The notes beneath the pieces are model-generated. The model saw only the letters and a program-made list of their open reading frames with translations, was not told where the DNA came from and ran no database searches. A DNA stretch of 57,977 bases from Planctomycetia bacterium (lineage in GTDB: Bacteria > Planctomycetota > Planctomycetia > Pirellulales > JACPPG01). This document shows positions 16,399-25,695 of this stretch, piece by piece. The stretch spans positions 1 through 57,977 of the forward strand of contig JACPPG010000054.1 of NCBI GenBank assembly GCA_016191115.1, written 5' to 3'. How positions within the stretch are numbered: position 1 is the first letter of the stretch; every line of letters starts with the position of its first letter. The translations under genes were made by a program, and so were the position numbers.

Positions 16399-16920
16399 AT
16401 GAACGAGAGCGCGAGCCGTCGGGCGTTTTTGACGAAGACCGGCGCGACCGCGGCGGCCACGGCCATCGCGACCACGGTTCCCTCGATCGAAGCGGGCGGC
16501 GCCGAGCCGGCCGCCGGCGCCGTCAACGCCATGCTGCCCACGCCGGAGCAACTGCAGGCCTTCCTTGCGCTACCGGACGAGGGCCCGATCGTGATGGTGA
16601 ACTTGCTCAAGTTCAAGCCCAACGGCGGTCAGGAGGAGTACGCCAAGTACGCGGCCGCCGTCCAGCCCATCCTGGAGAAGCTGGGGGCAAAGTTGCTGTT
16701 TGCCGGCAAGGCTCAGTATTGCCTCATCGGCCAGGCCGACTGGGACATGGTTGCTCTGGTGCGGTACCCCCGCAAGAAGACGCTATTGCAGATGACCGTT
16801 TCGCCCGAGTACCAGGCGATCCATCACCATCGCGAGGCGGGGTTGCAAGGGCAGATCAACTACGCCGTCGTCGAGACGAGCGCCGCCGCGGACGGTCGCG
16901 AGAAACCGCCGGGCAAATAG
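16399..16920 (+). CDS. Tat-type exported DUF1330-like protein
   Basis: This 173-residue protein begins with a Tat signal (SRRAFLTKTGATAAATAIAT). From residue about 50 it shows a ferredoxin-like dimeric alpha/beta fold like DUF1330: EGPIVMVNLLKFKPNGGQEE, YAKYAAAVQPILEKLGAKLL, DWDMVALVRYP, and the SPEYQAIHHHREAGL helix near the C-terminus. The function of the family is unknown. It is 72 bases downstream of the ABM protein and 53 bases upstream of the sulfatase on the same strand, so co-transcription is likely. Both small proteins share the same structural superfamily. Confidence 0.75.
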   Translation: MNESASRRAFLTKTGATAAATAIATTVPSIEAGGAEPAAGAVNAMLPTPEQLQAFLALPDEGPIVMVNLLKFKPNGGQEEYAKYAAAVQPILEKLGAKLLFAGKAQYCLIGQADWDMVALVRYPRKKTLLQMTVSPEYQAIHHHREAGLQGQINYAVVETSAAADGREKPPGK

Positions 16921-16973
16921 CGCGTCGTGCGCGCTGTCGGTTTGGCGCGCAGAGCCGTGCAAGCGAGCTTTGA

Positions 16974-19346
16974 ATGTTCTGCAATAGGACAAGCCCCGGT
17001 TCAACCGTGCTGCTCGTGGCCGCCGTGTTGGCGCCGGGCGCGTGGTCGGCCGTCCTCCTTGGCCATCCGCCCTCGCTCGTCGCGGCCGAGCCGTCGGATG
17101 CCATCCCGCCGCCGGCCCCCGCTTTCCAGGGCGTCATCGGCCGCACGATCAAGGAAGCGAAGCCCGCCTTTCCCCAGCGAATCCAAGCCCCGAAGGACGC
17201 GCCCAACGTCGTGATCATCATGACCGACGATACGGGCTTCGGGCACGCGAGCACGTTCGGCGGCCCCATTCCCACGCCGACGCTCGATCGGCTGGCCAAG
17301 AACGGCCTCCGCTACAACCGCTTTCACACGACCGCGCTGTGCTCGCCCACGCGCGCCGCCCTGCTGACAGGCCGCAACCATCACTCCGCCGGCACCGGCA
17401 TGGTCACCGAATTCGCCACCGGCTTCCCCGGCTACGCGGGCATCCTTCCCCCGAGCACGGCTCTCGTGTCGCAAGTCCTCAAAGCCCACGGCTACAGCAC
17501 GGCCGCTTTCGGCAAATGGCACAACACGCCACCGTGGGAGGCTGGTCCCACGGGCCCCTTCGACCGCTGGCCCACGAACCTCGGTTTTGAATACTTCTAC
17601 GGCTTCATGGGAGGCGACACGAATCAATGGTCGCCCGGACTGATCGAGAACACCCGGCGGATTCAGCCGCCCGCTGATCCCGGCTATCACCTCATGACCG
17701 ATATGACCAACCGGGCGATCGACTGGATTCGCACGCAGAAAACGACCGAGCCGGGCAAGCCGTTTTTCGTCTATTTCGCCCCGGGGGCCACACATGCGCC
17801 GCATCACGCGCCCAAATCATGGATCGAGCGGTTCAAAGGCCAATTCGATCAGGGCTGGGACAAGGTCCGCGACGAGACCTTTGCACGGCAAAAGCAATTG
17901 GGCGTCGTGCCGGTGGGCACGATCTTGACGCCGCGGCCCAAATCCATTCCCGCTTGGGGCGGGCTCAGCACCGACGACCAGCGACTGTACGCCCGGATGC
18001 AAGAAGTCTTTGCCGGCTTCCTGGCCTACACCGACGACGAGATCGGCCGTCTGATCGATTCGATCGGCCGCCTTGGCGAGCTTGAAAACACCCTTGTGCT
18101 GTACATCGTCGGCGACAACGGCGCCAGTCCCGAAGGCGGGATACCCGGCACCGACAATGAAGCCAAGCGGTTCAACGGCGTTGCCGACACGGCCGATGCC
18201 AACCGCAAGCTGCTGGACCAGCTCGGCGGGCCCATGGCGTACAACAATTACCCCGTGGGCTGGGCCCATGCTGGCAGCACGCCTTTCCAGTGGACCAAGC
18301 AGATTGCCTCGCATTTCGGAGGGACGCGCAACCCGCTTGTCATTTCCTGGCCCAAGCGTATCAAGGACGCGGGCGGCCTGCGGACGCGGTTTCACCACGT
18401 CAATGACATCGCGCCCACGATCTACGAAGCGGTCGGCATCCGCCCGCCGACCCACGTTGATGGAATCGAGCAAAAGCCGATCGAAGGCGTGAGCATGGTC
18501 TACACCTTCGACGACGCACAGGCAGCGGGGCGGCACCGGACCCAGTACTTCGAGATGCTGGGAAGCCGGGCCATCTACCAAGACGGATGGGTCGCCGCGG
18601 CCTTCCACGGCCGGATTCCCTGGTCGATGTTCCCCAGCAACTTGGACATCGATAACGAACCGTGGGAGCTCTACAACATCGAGGACGATTTCAGCGAGGG
18701 GCGCGACGTGGCCGCCGCGCATCCGGACAAGCTCCGCGCCCTGCAGGCCCTGTTCTGGGTCGAAGCCGCCAAGCATCAGGTCCTGCCGATCGACGATCGC
18801 ACGGCCGGCCGCATGCTCGGCAATCCCCAGCCCGAGGTGGCGCCGGGCCGCCTGACGGCCACTTTCTACCCCGGGATCATCCTGCCCGAGGCTTGCGCGC
18901 CGAATACCAAGAATCGATCGAGCTCGATCATGGCCGCGATCGACGTGCCCAAGGCCGGGGCCGAAGGGGTGCTCGTCGCCGAAGGGGGGCGATTCGGCGG
19001 ATACAGCCTGTACATCAAGAACGGCAAGCTCGCTCTGCACTACAACTTCCTCAACACGGCTCGCTACACGATCACCTCCGACGCCGACGTGCCCATCGGA
19101 AAATCGACGGTGCGGTACGATTTCACGGCCGCCGGCAATGCCCGCGGCGGCGGTGGCACGGCCAGGCTATTCATTAACGACCGGCAAGTCGGCGAGGGGC
19201 AAATCGCGCGCACCGCGCCCAACGTCCTGTCGATCGACGAAACGTTCAACGTGGGCATGGATATCGCCACGCCGGTATCGGAGGACTATCAGTCCCCGTT
19301 CGCGTTCACCGGCACGCTCGAACGCGTGACGATCGAGCTCAAGTAA
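16974..19346 (+). CDS. Arylsulfatase (formylglycine-dependent), exported
   Basis: This is a 790-residue sulfatase. The active-site motif CSPTR (Cys123, to be oxidised to formylglycine) sits in LCSPTRAALLTGRN. Metal ligands are visible as MTDDTGFG (Asp85, Asp86) and VGDNGAS. N-terminal hydrophobic residues form a signal peptide. After the catalytic part (about residues 75-600), a C-terminal beta-rich region (about 620-790) looks like a concanavalin-like or sugar-binding extension (GGYSLYIKNGKLALHYNF). The long AtsA-like form and the 'ASPEGG' region suggest an arylsulfatase subgroup. No sulfatase-maturing enzyme is in the window. A role in degrading sulfated polysaccharide fits planctomycete lifestyle but is inference. 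Confidence 0.9.
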   Translation: MFCNRTSPGSTVLLVAAVLAPGAWSAVLLGHPPSLVAAEPSDAIPPPAPAFQGVIGRTIKEAKPAFPQRIQAPKDAPNVVIIMTDDTGFGHASTFGGPIPTPTLDRLAKNGLRYNRFHTTALCSPTRAALLTGRNHHSAGTGMVTEFATGFPGYAGILPPSTALVSQVLKAHGYSTAAFGKWHNTPPWEAGPTGPFDRWPTNLGFEYFYGFMGGDTNQWSPGLIENTRRIQPPADPGYHLMTDMTNRAIDWIRTQKTTEPGKPFFVYFAPGATHAPHHAPKSWIERFKGQFDQGWDKVRDETFARQKQLGVVPVGTILTPRPKSIPAWGGLSTDDQRLYARMQEVFAGFLAYTDDEIGRLIDSIGRLGELENTLVLYIVGDNGASPEGGIPGTDNEAKRFNGVADTADANRKLLDQLGGPMAYNNYPVGWAHAGSTPFQWTKQIASHFGGTRNPLVISWPKRIKDAGGLRTRFHHVNDIAPTIYEAVGIRPPTHVDGIEQKPIEGVSMVYTFDDAQAAGRHRTQYFEMLGSRAIYQDGWVAAAFHGRIPWSMFPSNLDIDNEPWELYNIEDDFSEGRDVAAAHPDKLRALQALFWVEAAKHQVLPIDDRTAGRMLGNPQPEVAPGRLTATFYPGIILPEACAPNTKNRSSSIMAAIDVPKAGAEGVLVAEGGRFGGYSLYIKNGKLALHYNFLNTARYTITSDADVPIGKSTVRYDFTAAGNARGGGGTARLFINDRQVGEGQIARTAPNVLSIDETFNVGMDIATPVSEDYQSPFAFTGTLERVTIELK

Positions 19347-19380
19347 CGTTTGATTCGGGCCGCAGTTGCAACGCGGCCTG

Positions 19381-20490
19381 TCAGACCGTCAGCTTTCGCT
19401 CGCGCGCGACGATCGGCCATGTGCCGGTCGCGCGGCCGCCCTCGACCACCACCGCCTCGGAGTAGAGCGCGCACGTCGGGCAGATGTGGAACGGCACGCC
19501 GTACACCACGTCCCCCACTTTCAAAGGCGCCAGTCGCGGCGACTCGATCGCCAGGTGCTCTTCGCTGTGCACCGCGGCCTTCGCCTCGGGAAAATCGAGC
19601 AGGTGGACGCGCGGGTCGGGGTTGTCGGGCGAGACGGCCTTGTAGCCCAGGTCGAGACAGACGCGGTCCGCCGCCGGCCGGCTGACGACCCGCGAAAGCA
19701 CAAGTGCGGCGAACAAGAAATCCAGGTCCGGAAACTTCGTGGCGTAGCTGTGGTCCCAGAAGACGCACGTGCCGGGGCTGCACTCGACGTCGTCGCGCCG
19801 CGCGTGAATGGGAAAGGTCGGCGTCCCGCCCGCGACGACTCGTGGCACTGCCAGGCCTTCGCCCACAAGGGTTCGCCGCAGCCCGTGCGCGGCGGCGTAG
19901 GCGGCGGCCGTCTCGTCGGATCGGGCCCGCAAGTCCCGCGCGCGCAGGTGCCCGTCGTAGACGTGCAGCCCGCCGGGCGCTAGTCCCGGCAGCTCGGCGA
20001 TCAACCGATAAAGCGCGACGGCGGCGGGCCCCGCCGCGATGCCGGTGCGGTGCATGCCGACGTCGACGTCCAAGAGCACGTCGGCCGTTCCGCCGGCCTG
20101 CGCGAGCGCCGCCGACAGGGCGCGGACCGCGCCCGCGTCGTCGGCGATGGCCGAGAACCGCGTGCCGGGGAACTTCGTCACAAGCTGCGCGAAGCGGCGC
20201 GCGTTAGGGCCGACCGGCTGATAGGCCAACAGCACGTCCGCGGCGCCGCAGCCGGCCACCATCTCGGCCTCGGCGATCGTCGCGCACTTGAACTTCGTGA
20301 TGCCCACGACCAATTGGCGGCGAATCACCTCGGGCATCTTGTGCGTCTTGACGTGCGGCCGCAACCGCGCCGTCCCGCCTGCCATGGCCACCATCCGCCG
20401 CAGGTTCTCCTCCACGCGGTCCGGGTAGACCACCAGCGCCGGCGTGGGAATGTCGCCCGCGTTCTCGATCTCAAACCAGCGTTCGGCCAT
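19381..20490 (-). CDS. Fold-type III PLP enzyme of the D-threonine aldolase / D-serine dehydratase family
   Basis: The 369-residue protein has an alanine-racemase-like N-terminal TIM barrel with the PLP lysine in RPHVKTHK (Lys48), and a C-terminal metal-binding domain ending VPFHICPTCALY. The His-x-Cys pair (His335, Cys337) matches the zinc ligands of eukaryotic-type D-serine dehydratase; D-threonine aldolases usually have His-x-Asp. DVDVGMHRTG and GGTPTFP are further family signatures. A D-amino-acid lyase/dehydratase acting in the cytoplasm is therefore likely; the exact substrate is not decided by sequence. It converges on the sulfatase gene with only 34 bases between stop codons, and no terminator is evident there. 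Confidence 0.85.
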   Translation of the reverse strand: MAERWFEIENAGDIPTPALVVYPDRVEENLRRMVAMAGGTARLRPHVKTHKMPEVIRRQLVVGITKFKCATIAEAEMVAGCGAADVLLAYQPVGPNARRFAQLVTKFPGTRFSAIADDAGAVRALSAALAQAGGTADVLLDVDVGMHRTGIAAGPAAVALYRLIAELPGLAPGGLHVYDGHLRARDLRARSDETAAAYAAAHGLRRTLVGEGLAVPRVVAGGTPTFPIHARRDDVECSPGTCVFWDHSYATKFPDLDFLFAALVLSRVVSRPAADRVCLDLGYKAVSPDNPDPRVHLLDFPEAKAAVHSEEHLAIESPRLAPLKVGDVVYGVPFHICPTCALYSEAVVVEGGRATGTWPIVARERKLTV

Positions 20491-20745
20491 GGTGGCAGTC
20501 AGTGGACAGTGGTCGATGGACGGTGGTCAGTGGATGCGGAAACTGCGGAGAGCCGGGCGATTTCGGGCCCCCGATCGAGCTAATTTGTCGCGTAATTGCC
20601 CGCGTTTGGCAACGGCCTCGGGCGATTTTTTGAATATTTTCTGGTGCAGAAAATCGCACAAACGCGCATTCGCGCGCCGAGAGTAGAATGACTCCGTCGG
20701 CTTCGGGCGTTCTGTCGCCGCTCTCGGGCGCGTTAGAATCGGATC

Positions 20746-20847
20746 ATGGTCGAAGCCCAGAGCAAACCGCGTGGCTCGTTTCGTTGGCGGCAATTCCTCG
20801 TTCTCTCGATCGCGATCGTCATTGTGGCGGCGGTGTCGGCCTCGTGA
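20746..20847 (+). CDS. Possible 33-residue single-pass membrane peptide
   Basis: ATG 20746 opens a short frame ending TGA 20847. The product has a basic N-terminus (SKPRGSFRWRQ) followed by one hydrophobic segment (FLVLSIAIVIVAAVSA), the pattern of a small membrane protein. TTAGAAT nine bases upstream could be a -10 box, but then the transcript would be nearly leaderless. A perfect seven-pair hairpin (AGCTTGC/GCAAGCT, 20872-20892) follows the stop. No homologue is recognised, and the frame could be chance. The rest of 20491-20956 holds short GTGG-rich direct repeats near 20497-20535 and an AT-rich patch at 20617-20655. Confidence 0.3.
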   Translation: MVEAQSKPRGSFRWRQFLVLSIAIVIVAAVSAS

Positions 20848-20956
20848 CATAAGAGCCGGCTGTACATCGTCAGCTTGCGGATCAAGCAAGCTCGCGGTTC
20901 TCTGCGGGTGGTAGAGTCGGCAATCCCAACCTGATGAGCGTTTGCGAGAGGTCAAG

Positions 20957-22312
20957 ATGTCCGCTCTGGGTGCGAGTTCACGAAATCGGATGCTTTGGAT
21001 ATTGCCGGTCTTGGCAATCCTCGGTGCTATGGGCTGGTACGCCTATCATCAGCATTGGGTCCGCCCGCGCTCTGAAAAGACCTCTCGGGCATCCGATCAA
21101 TCTCAGGCTGACGGCATGGCGGGCATGGACATGCAAGGCATGCCGATGAAGGACATGCCGGGGATGGAATCAGCAAAACCATCGCAAGTTGCCGGCCACG
21201 CGAAGGTGGTGATTCCCCCGGAAGTTCAGCAGCGCATCGGCGTCACGGTCGGCGAAGTTCAGCGAGGGCCGCTGCGAATGGGCGTCCAGACGGTGGGAAT
21301 CGTGCAGCCAAACGAAACGAAGATTGCCCGCATCCACTTGAGGACGGAGGGCTGGGTCGAGCAGTTGTTCGTCAATTTCACGGGCCAGTTGGTTCATAAG
21401 GGGGACCCGCTACTGGCGATCTACAGCCGAGACTTCGTAATTAGCCAGCAGGAGTATTTGACCGCCCGGCGCACAGAAAGACACGAAGGCGGAATCTCGC
21501 CCCAACTATCTTTGGCCGAATCAGCCAGAAAGAGGCTGCGACTCTTGGACGTTCCAGAGGACGCCTTGAAGAAACTCGAACAGACAGGAACGCCAGAAGA
21601 AAACATCACGTTGCGCAGCCCGATCGACGGAACCGTTCTTAAAAAAGACGTTCATGAGAAGGATTACGTCACTGCGGACAAGGAACTCTATGTGATCGCG
21701 GATCTCTCGACGGTATGGGTGCAGGCAAAGGTATACGAATACGAGTTGCCGCACGTCGAACTCGGCCAGCGCGTTACTGTGACGATTCCATCCCTGCCAA
21801 ACCAGGAACTGGCAGGCAAAGTCGTTTTCATCGAGCCGACTGTGGAAGAACGCACGCGCACAGTGCAGGTTCGCATCGAGCTTCCGAATGAGGACGGACA
21901 TCTAAAGCCCGGCATGTTTGCCCATATCAACATCACACATCAAATGGGAGAGGGCCTGCTGGCGCCGACCTCGGCCATCATTCGCACCGGCGAGAAAGAT
22001 TTGGCTTACCGTGTGGCATCACCCGGTGAGTTCGTCCCGGTCGAGGTCTCCATCGATGAGGTAAAGTTCGGCGATCAGTTCCACGTCCTTGATGGCTTGC
22101 AGGCTGGAGACACGATTGTCACCTCAGCCAACTTTCTCATTGATTCGGAGAGCCGCTTGCGCGCGGGCGCCGGTAGTATGGCCGGCATGCCCGGGATGGA
22201 GGGTATGGACATGGGCAACGCGAAAGGAATCGAGAAGGCCGGTGGGAAGAAAGGCACGGGCGAATCGAAGAAGGACAGGATGAAGGGAATGGATCACTCC
22301 AAGATGAAATAG
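20957..22312 (+). CDS. cusB: CusB-like periplasmic adaptor of Cu/Ag RND efflux pump
   Basis: This 451-residue adaptor has an N-terminal anchor (MLWILPVLAILGAMGWYAY). A Met-rich stretch follows (MAGMDMQGMPMKDMPGM), which resembles the Cu(I)/Ag(I)-binding N-terminus of CusB. The barrel-sandwich, lipoyl, hairpin and beta-barrel domains follow (IHLRTEGWVEQLFVNFTGQL; SPIDGTVLKKDVHEKDYVTA; VWVQAKVYEYELPHVELGQR). The C-terminus is again Met/His/Lys-rich (MAGMPGMEGMDMG, MKGMDHSKMK). ATG 20957 was preferred over TTG 20942 because GAGAGG lies five bases upstream. It would bridge CusA to an outer-membrane channel; none is encoded beside it. The Met-rich ends argue for monovalent Cu/Ag, in contrast to the Cys/His-rich adaptor at 5976. 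Confidence 0.9.
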   Translation: MSALGASSRNRMLWILPVLAILGAMGWYAYHQHWVRPRSEKTSRASDQSQADGMAGMDMQGMPMKDMPGMESAKPSQVAGHAKVVIPPEVQQRIGVTVGEVQRGPLRMGVQTVGIVQPNETKIARIHLRTEGWVEQLFVNFTGQLVHKGDPLLAIYSRDFVISQQEYLTARRTERHEGGISPQLSLAESARKRLRLLDVPEDALKKLEQTGTPEENITLRSPIDGTVLKKDVHEKDYVTADKELYVIADLSTVWVQAKVYEYELPHVELGQRVTVTIPSLPNQELAGKVVFIEPTVEERTRTVQVRIELPNEDGHLKPGMFAHINITHQMGEGLLAPTSAIIRTGEKDLAYRVASPGEFVPVEVSIDEVKFGDQFHVLDGLQAGDTIVTSANFLIDSESRLRAGAGSMAGMPGMEGMDMGNAKGIEKAGGKKGTGESKKDRMKGMDHSKMK

Positions 22313-22430
22313 GTGGGTCATTGGCAGCGTTTGATGTCGGTCATGTCTTCTTCGAGGTCACTTGGGAAGTACATCATCACGCATCTGGAAAAACGCTGAT
22401 CGAATCTTAAATGCCCACGCAGGGTCATTC

Positions 22431-25400
22431 ATGCTCGCCCGGATCATCACCTTCAGCGCTAAGAACCGTTTCCTTGTCGTTCTTTTGATGCTGGCGATTT
22501 TGGGCGGGGGTGTCTGGGCTATCTATCACACGCCATTGGACGCCATTCCCGACCTGTCCGACGCGCAAGTGATCGTCTACACGGAATGGCCGGACCGCAG
22601 CCCCGACATTATCGAAGATCAGGTCACCTACCCGATCGTAACGGAGTTGCTCTCGGCCCCGCGCGTGAAAGCGGTCAGGGCAAGCTCATTCTTCGGGTTC
22701 TCTCTGGTCTATGTGATCTTCGATGACGGAACCGACCTCTATTGGGCGCGTAGCCGGGTTCTGGAGTACCTCAGCGGCATGTCCGGCAGGTTGCCCGCCG
22801 ACGTGGCGCCGCGCCTCGGCCCCGATGCCACGGGCGTGGGCTGGGGGTTGGAATATGTGCTCGTTGACCGCACAGGCAAGCACAGCCTGGCTGAACTGAG
22901 GACGCTTCAAGACTGGCACGTTCAATACCAACTTCGCGCCGTTCCCGGAGTGGCTGAGGTCGCTGCCGTGGGAGCCTTTGTCAAGCAATACCAGGTGACA
23001 ATCGATCCGGAGAAGCTGCTCGCCTACAAGGTCCCCATCAATCGGGTTGTCGAGCGGGTGCGACAGGGGAACCAAGAGGTTGGCGGTCGAGTCATCGAGT
23101 TTACCGGCCGCGAATACATGGTCCGCGGCCGCGGCTATTTTAAGGACGTGGCCGACATCGAAGAAGTCAGTTTGGGGGCGCAGCCGGACGGAACGCCGAT
23201 CCACGTTCGGGATGTCGGCTTCGTGCAGATCGGTCCCGATATTCGTCGGGGCGTGGTGGACTACAACGGGCTAGGCGACGCGGCTGGTGGCGTCGTCGTC
23301 GTGCGCTTTGGCGAAAGCGTCTACGACGTGCTGGAGCGCGTGAAGGCAAAGATTGACGACACGGTCCGGCCCTCACTGCCGAAGGGCGTCGAGTTGCACG
23401 TTGTCTATGACCGCTCACAGTTGATCGAACACTCGGTTGCAACCCTGCGGCGCACGCTCATTGAAGAAAGCATCATTGTCAGTATCGTGGTGATCGTGTT
23501 CCTGTTCCATTTTCGCAGCGCCCTGGTCGCCGTGCTGACGCTGCCTTTGGCCGTCTTGCTGGCGCTTGTGGCCATGCGCGGGATCAACTTGACCTCTAAC
23601 ATCATGAGCCTGGGAGGCATTGCCATCGCCATCGGGGCCATGGTCGACGCCGCGATCGTGATGATCGAAAATGCCCACAAGCACGTCGAACACGACGAGT
23701 CTAAGCCCGCTGCCGGGCGCCGCAGTCGTACCGAGATCGTCATCGAAGCGGCCACCGAGGTGGGGCCGTCGCTGTTCTTCTCGCTGTTGATTATCACGGT
23801 CAGCTTCCTGCCGATTTTCGCGTTGGAAGATCAGGAAGGGCGCCTCTTCAAACCGCTGGCCTGGACGAAGACGTTCTCGATGTTCTTCGCGGCTTTGCTT
23901 TCGATCACGGTCACCCCTTTCCTGATGACGGTCTTGATCCGGGGCAGGATTCCCAAAGAAGAGAAGAACCCGGTCAACCGCGCGCTGATCTGGCTCTATC
24001 ATCCCCTAGCCCGCTTGGCATTGCGCGGCCGGTATTTCATGGTCGTGCTGGCGGTCGTTGCTACCGCCGCCATTGTTCCGATCTATCTTGGTCTCGGATC
24101 AGAATTCATGCCGCCTCTTTGGGAAGAGACGATCATGTACATGCCGGTTTCTTTGCCCGGCGCGTCGATTGCAACGATGAGCGCGGCGATCCGGGAACAA
24201 GATCGCATCTTGATGACGTTTCCCGAGGTGGCCAGCGTCTTCGCCAAGTCCGGCCGTGCCGAAAGCGCCACGGATCCGGCGCCGCTGGAAATGGTCGAAA
24301 CGATCGTCAATCTCAAGCCGCCGGAGGAGTGGCGGGCAGGGATGACGCACGAGCGACTCATCTCGGAGATGGATCAAGCGCTGCGGAAAAAGCTCATCGG
24401 CTTCAGCAATAGTTGGACGATGCCCATCAAAGGCCGCATCGACATGCTCGCCACCGGCATCCGCACGCCCATCGGCATCAAGATATTTGGTCCAGACTTG
24501 AAAGAGGTGAGCCGGATCGGACAAGAAATCGAGCAGCACATCGGCATGGTCCAAGGCACCCGGAGCGCCTTTGCGGAGCGCGTCTCGGAAGGCTACTACC
24601 TCGACTTCGCGATTCGGCGCGATGAGATCGCTCGGTATGGCCTGGCGGTTGCAGACGTGCAAAGCGTGATTCAGTCGGCAGTGGGCGGAGCGAATGTAAC
24701 GATGACCATCGAAGGCCGTGAGCGTTATCCGGTCAACGTCCGATACGCACGAACCTTCCGTGAGGACCTTTCGAGTCTTCGACGCGTGCTCGTGGAAACG
24801 CCCGTCGGCGCCCAAGTGCCGCTGGAGCAATTGGTCGATCTGAAAATAACTTCCGGCCCAACCATGATCAAAAGCGAGGCGGCGCAATTGGTCGGTTATG
24901 TCTACGTGGATGTCGCCGGCCGGGATATCGGCGGCTATGTGCAAGACGCCAAGACGATGATCGAGCAAATGGTCAAAGTGCCTTCCGGCTACCATCTGGA
25001 ATGGAGCGGATCGTATGAGGGCATTCAGCGGGCCACGCAACGGCTGACCTACGTCATTCCTATAACTCTGGCCGTGATTGTCGTACTGCTCTACTTGAAC
25101 ACACGCTCGTTGGTCAAAGTGTTCATCGTGATGCTGGCCGTGCCCTTCTCGCTGCTTGGCGCTTTCCTGCTCGTGTACCTGCTGGGCTACAACATGAGCG
25201 TGGCGGTATGGGTCGGCATCATCGCGCTGGCGGGGGTGGACGCCGAAACCGGGGTCATCATGCTGCTCTATTTGGACGTGGCCTACGAACACTCGCGGCG
25301 GGAGGGCCGAATGACCAGTCTTCAGGACTTGGAATCGGCAGTCCTGGAAGGCGCGGTGCAACGGGTGCGGCCCAAAATGATGACCGTCATGGCCATCCTG

Positions 25401-25595
25401 ATGGGCTTGTTGCCGATCATGTGGTCGAGCGGCACTGGAGCGGACGTGATGAAGCGGATTGCAGCCCCGATGGTTGGCGGTGTGATTACATCGTTCATCC
25501 TGGAACTGCTGATCTATCCGGCCATCTACACGATTTGGAAGTGGTGGGCCGAGGTCCGCCACAATCGGCAACCCGCCACCGCCAACGAAACCTGA
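22431..25595 (+). CDS. cusA: CusA-type Cu(I)/Ag(I) RND efflux permease
   Basis: The 1054-residue product is a complete HME-RND pump. The three methionines that bind Cu/Ag in E. coli CusA are conserved in context and almost in number: Met571 (MYMPVSLPG), Met621 (APLEMVET) and Met672 (RIDMLATGIRTPIGIK), against E. coli 573/623/672. TM4 reads IAIGAMVDAAIVMIEN, with proton-relay Asp406 and Glu413. Two six-helix bundles and two periplasmic loops are present. ATG 22431 gives the usual MLARIITFSAKNRFLV start and has AGGG six bases upstream; a longer frame from 22362 adds unrelated residues. The gap to CusB is 118 bases. Function: periplasmic and cytoplasmic Cu/Ag expulsion. Confidence 0.94.
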   Translation: MLARIITFSAKNRFLVVLLMLAILGGGVWAIYHTPLDAIPDLSDAQVIVYTEWPDRSPDIIEDQVTYPIVTELLSAPRVKAVRASSFFGFSLVYVIFDDGTDLYWARSRVLEYLSGMSGRLPADVAPRLGPDATGVGWGLEYVLVDRTGKHSLAELRTLQDWHVQYQLRAVPGVAEVAAVGAFVKQYQVTIDPEKLLAYKVPINRVVERVRQGNQEVGGRVIEFTGREYMVRGRGYFKDVADIEEVSLGAQPDGTPIHVRDVGFVQIGPDIRRGVVDYNGLGDAAGGVVVVRFGESVYDVLERVKAKIDDTVRPSLPKGVELHVVYDRSQLIEHSVATLRRTLIEESIIVSIVVIVFLFHFRSALVAVLTLPLAVLLALVAMRGINLTSNIMSLGGIAIAIGAMVDAAIVMIENAHKHVEHDESKPAAGRRSRTEIVIEAATEVGPSLFFSLLIITVSFLPIFALEDQEGRLFKPLAWTKTFSMFFAALLSITVTPFLMTVLIRGRIPKEEKNPVNRALIWLYHPLARLALRGRYFMVVLAVVATAAIVPIYLGLGSEFMPPLWEETIMYMPVSLPGASIATMSAAIREQDRILMTFPEVASVFAKSGRAESATDPAPLEMVETIVNLKPPEEWRAGMTHERLISEMDQALRKKLIGFSNSWTMPIKGRIDMLATGIRTPIGIKIFGPDLKEVSRIGQEIEQHIGMVQGTRSAFAERVSEGYYLDFAIRRDEIARYGLAVADVQSVIQSAVGGANVTMTIEGRERYPVNVRYARTFREDLSSLRRVLVETPVGAQVPLEQLVDLKITSGPTMIKSEAAQLVGYVYVDVAGRDIGGYVQDAKTMIEQMVKVPSGYHLEWSGSYEGIQRATQRLTYVIPITLAVIVVLLYLNTRSLVKVFIVMLAVPFSLLGAFLLVYLLGYNMSVAVWVGIIALAGVDAETGVIMLLYLDVAYEHSRREGRMTSLQDLESAVLEGAVQRVRPKMMTVMAILMGLLPIMWSSGTGADVMKRIAAPMVGGVITSFILELLIYPAIYTIWKWWAEVRHNRQPATANET

Positions 25596-25651
25596 CGTTC
25601 GAGTGCCCGGCAATTCCTCGAGCGGCCCTTTGTGCCGCGTCTTTGCCGCCC

Positions 25652-25695
25652 TTGACTCCACGCAAGCCGTCGCTAATATAGGGGTAGGGAGTACC
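25652..25695 (+). promoter_or_regulatory. Promoter with overlapping G-rich candidate CsoR operator
   Basis: TTGACT (25652-25657), a 16-base spacer and TAATAT (25674-25679) form a near-consensus housekeeping promoter. Directly downstream, AGGGGTAGGGAGTACC (25680-25695) overlaps the expected start site. CsoR-family repressors bind G/C tracts flanked by A/T in such positions, so autoregulation of the following csoR-like gene is likely. The site was read by eye and is not proven. Confidence 0.6.

Noticed and set aside
22420..22430. CAGGGTCATTC before cusA, identical to an R1 end
   Set aside because: No other part of R1 is next to it and AGGG is explained as the ribosome-binding site; likely chance.
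24099..25661. 520-residue open frame on the minus strand opposite cusA
   Set aside because: Antisense shadow with the same biased composition; cusA motifs on the plus strand are complete.
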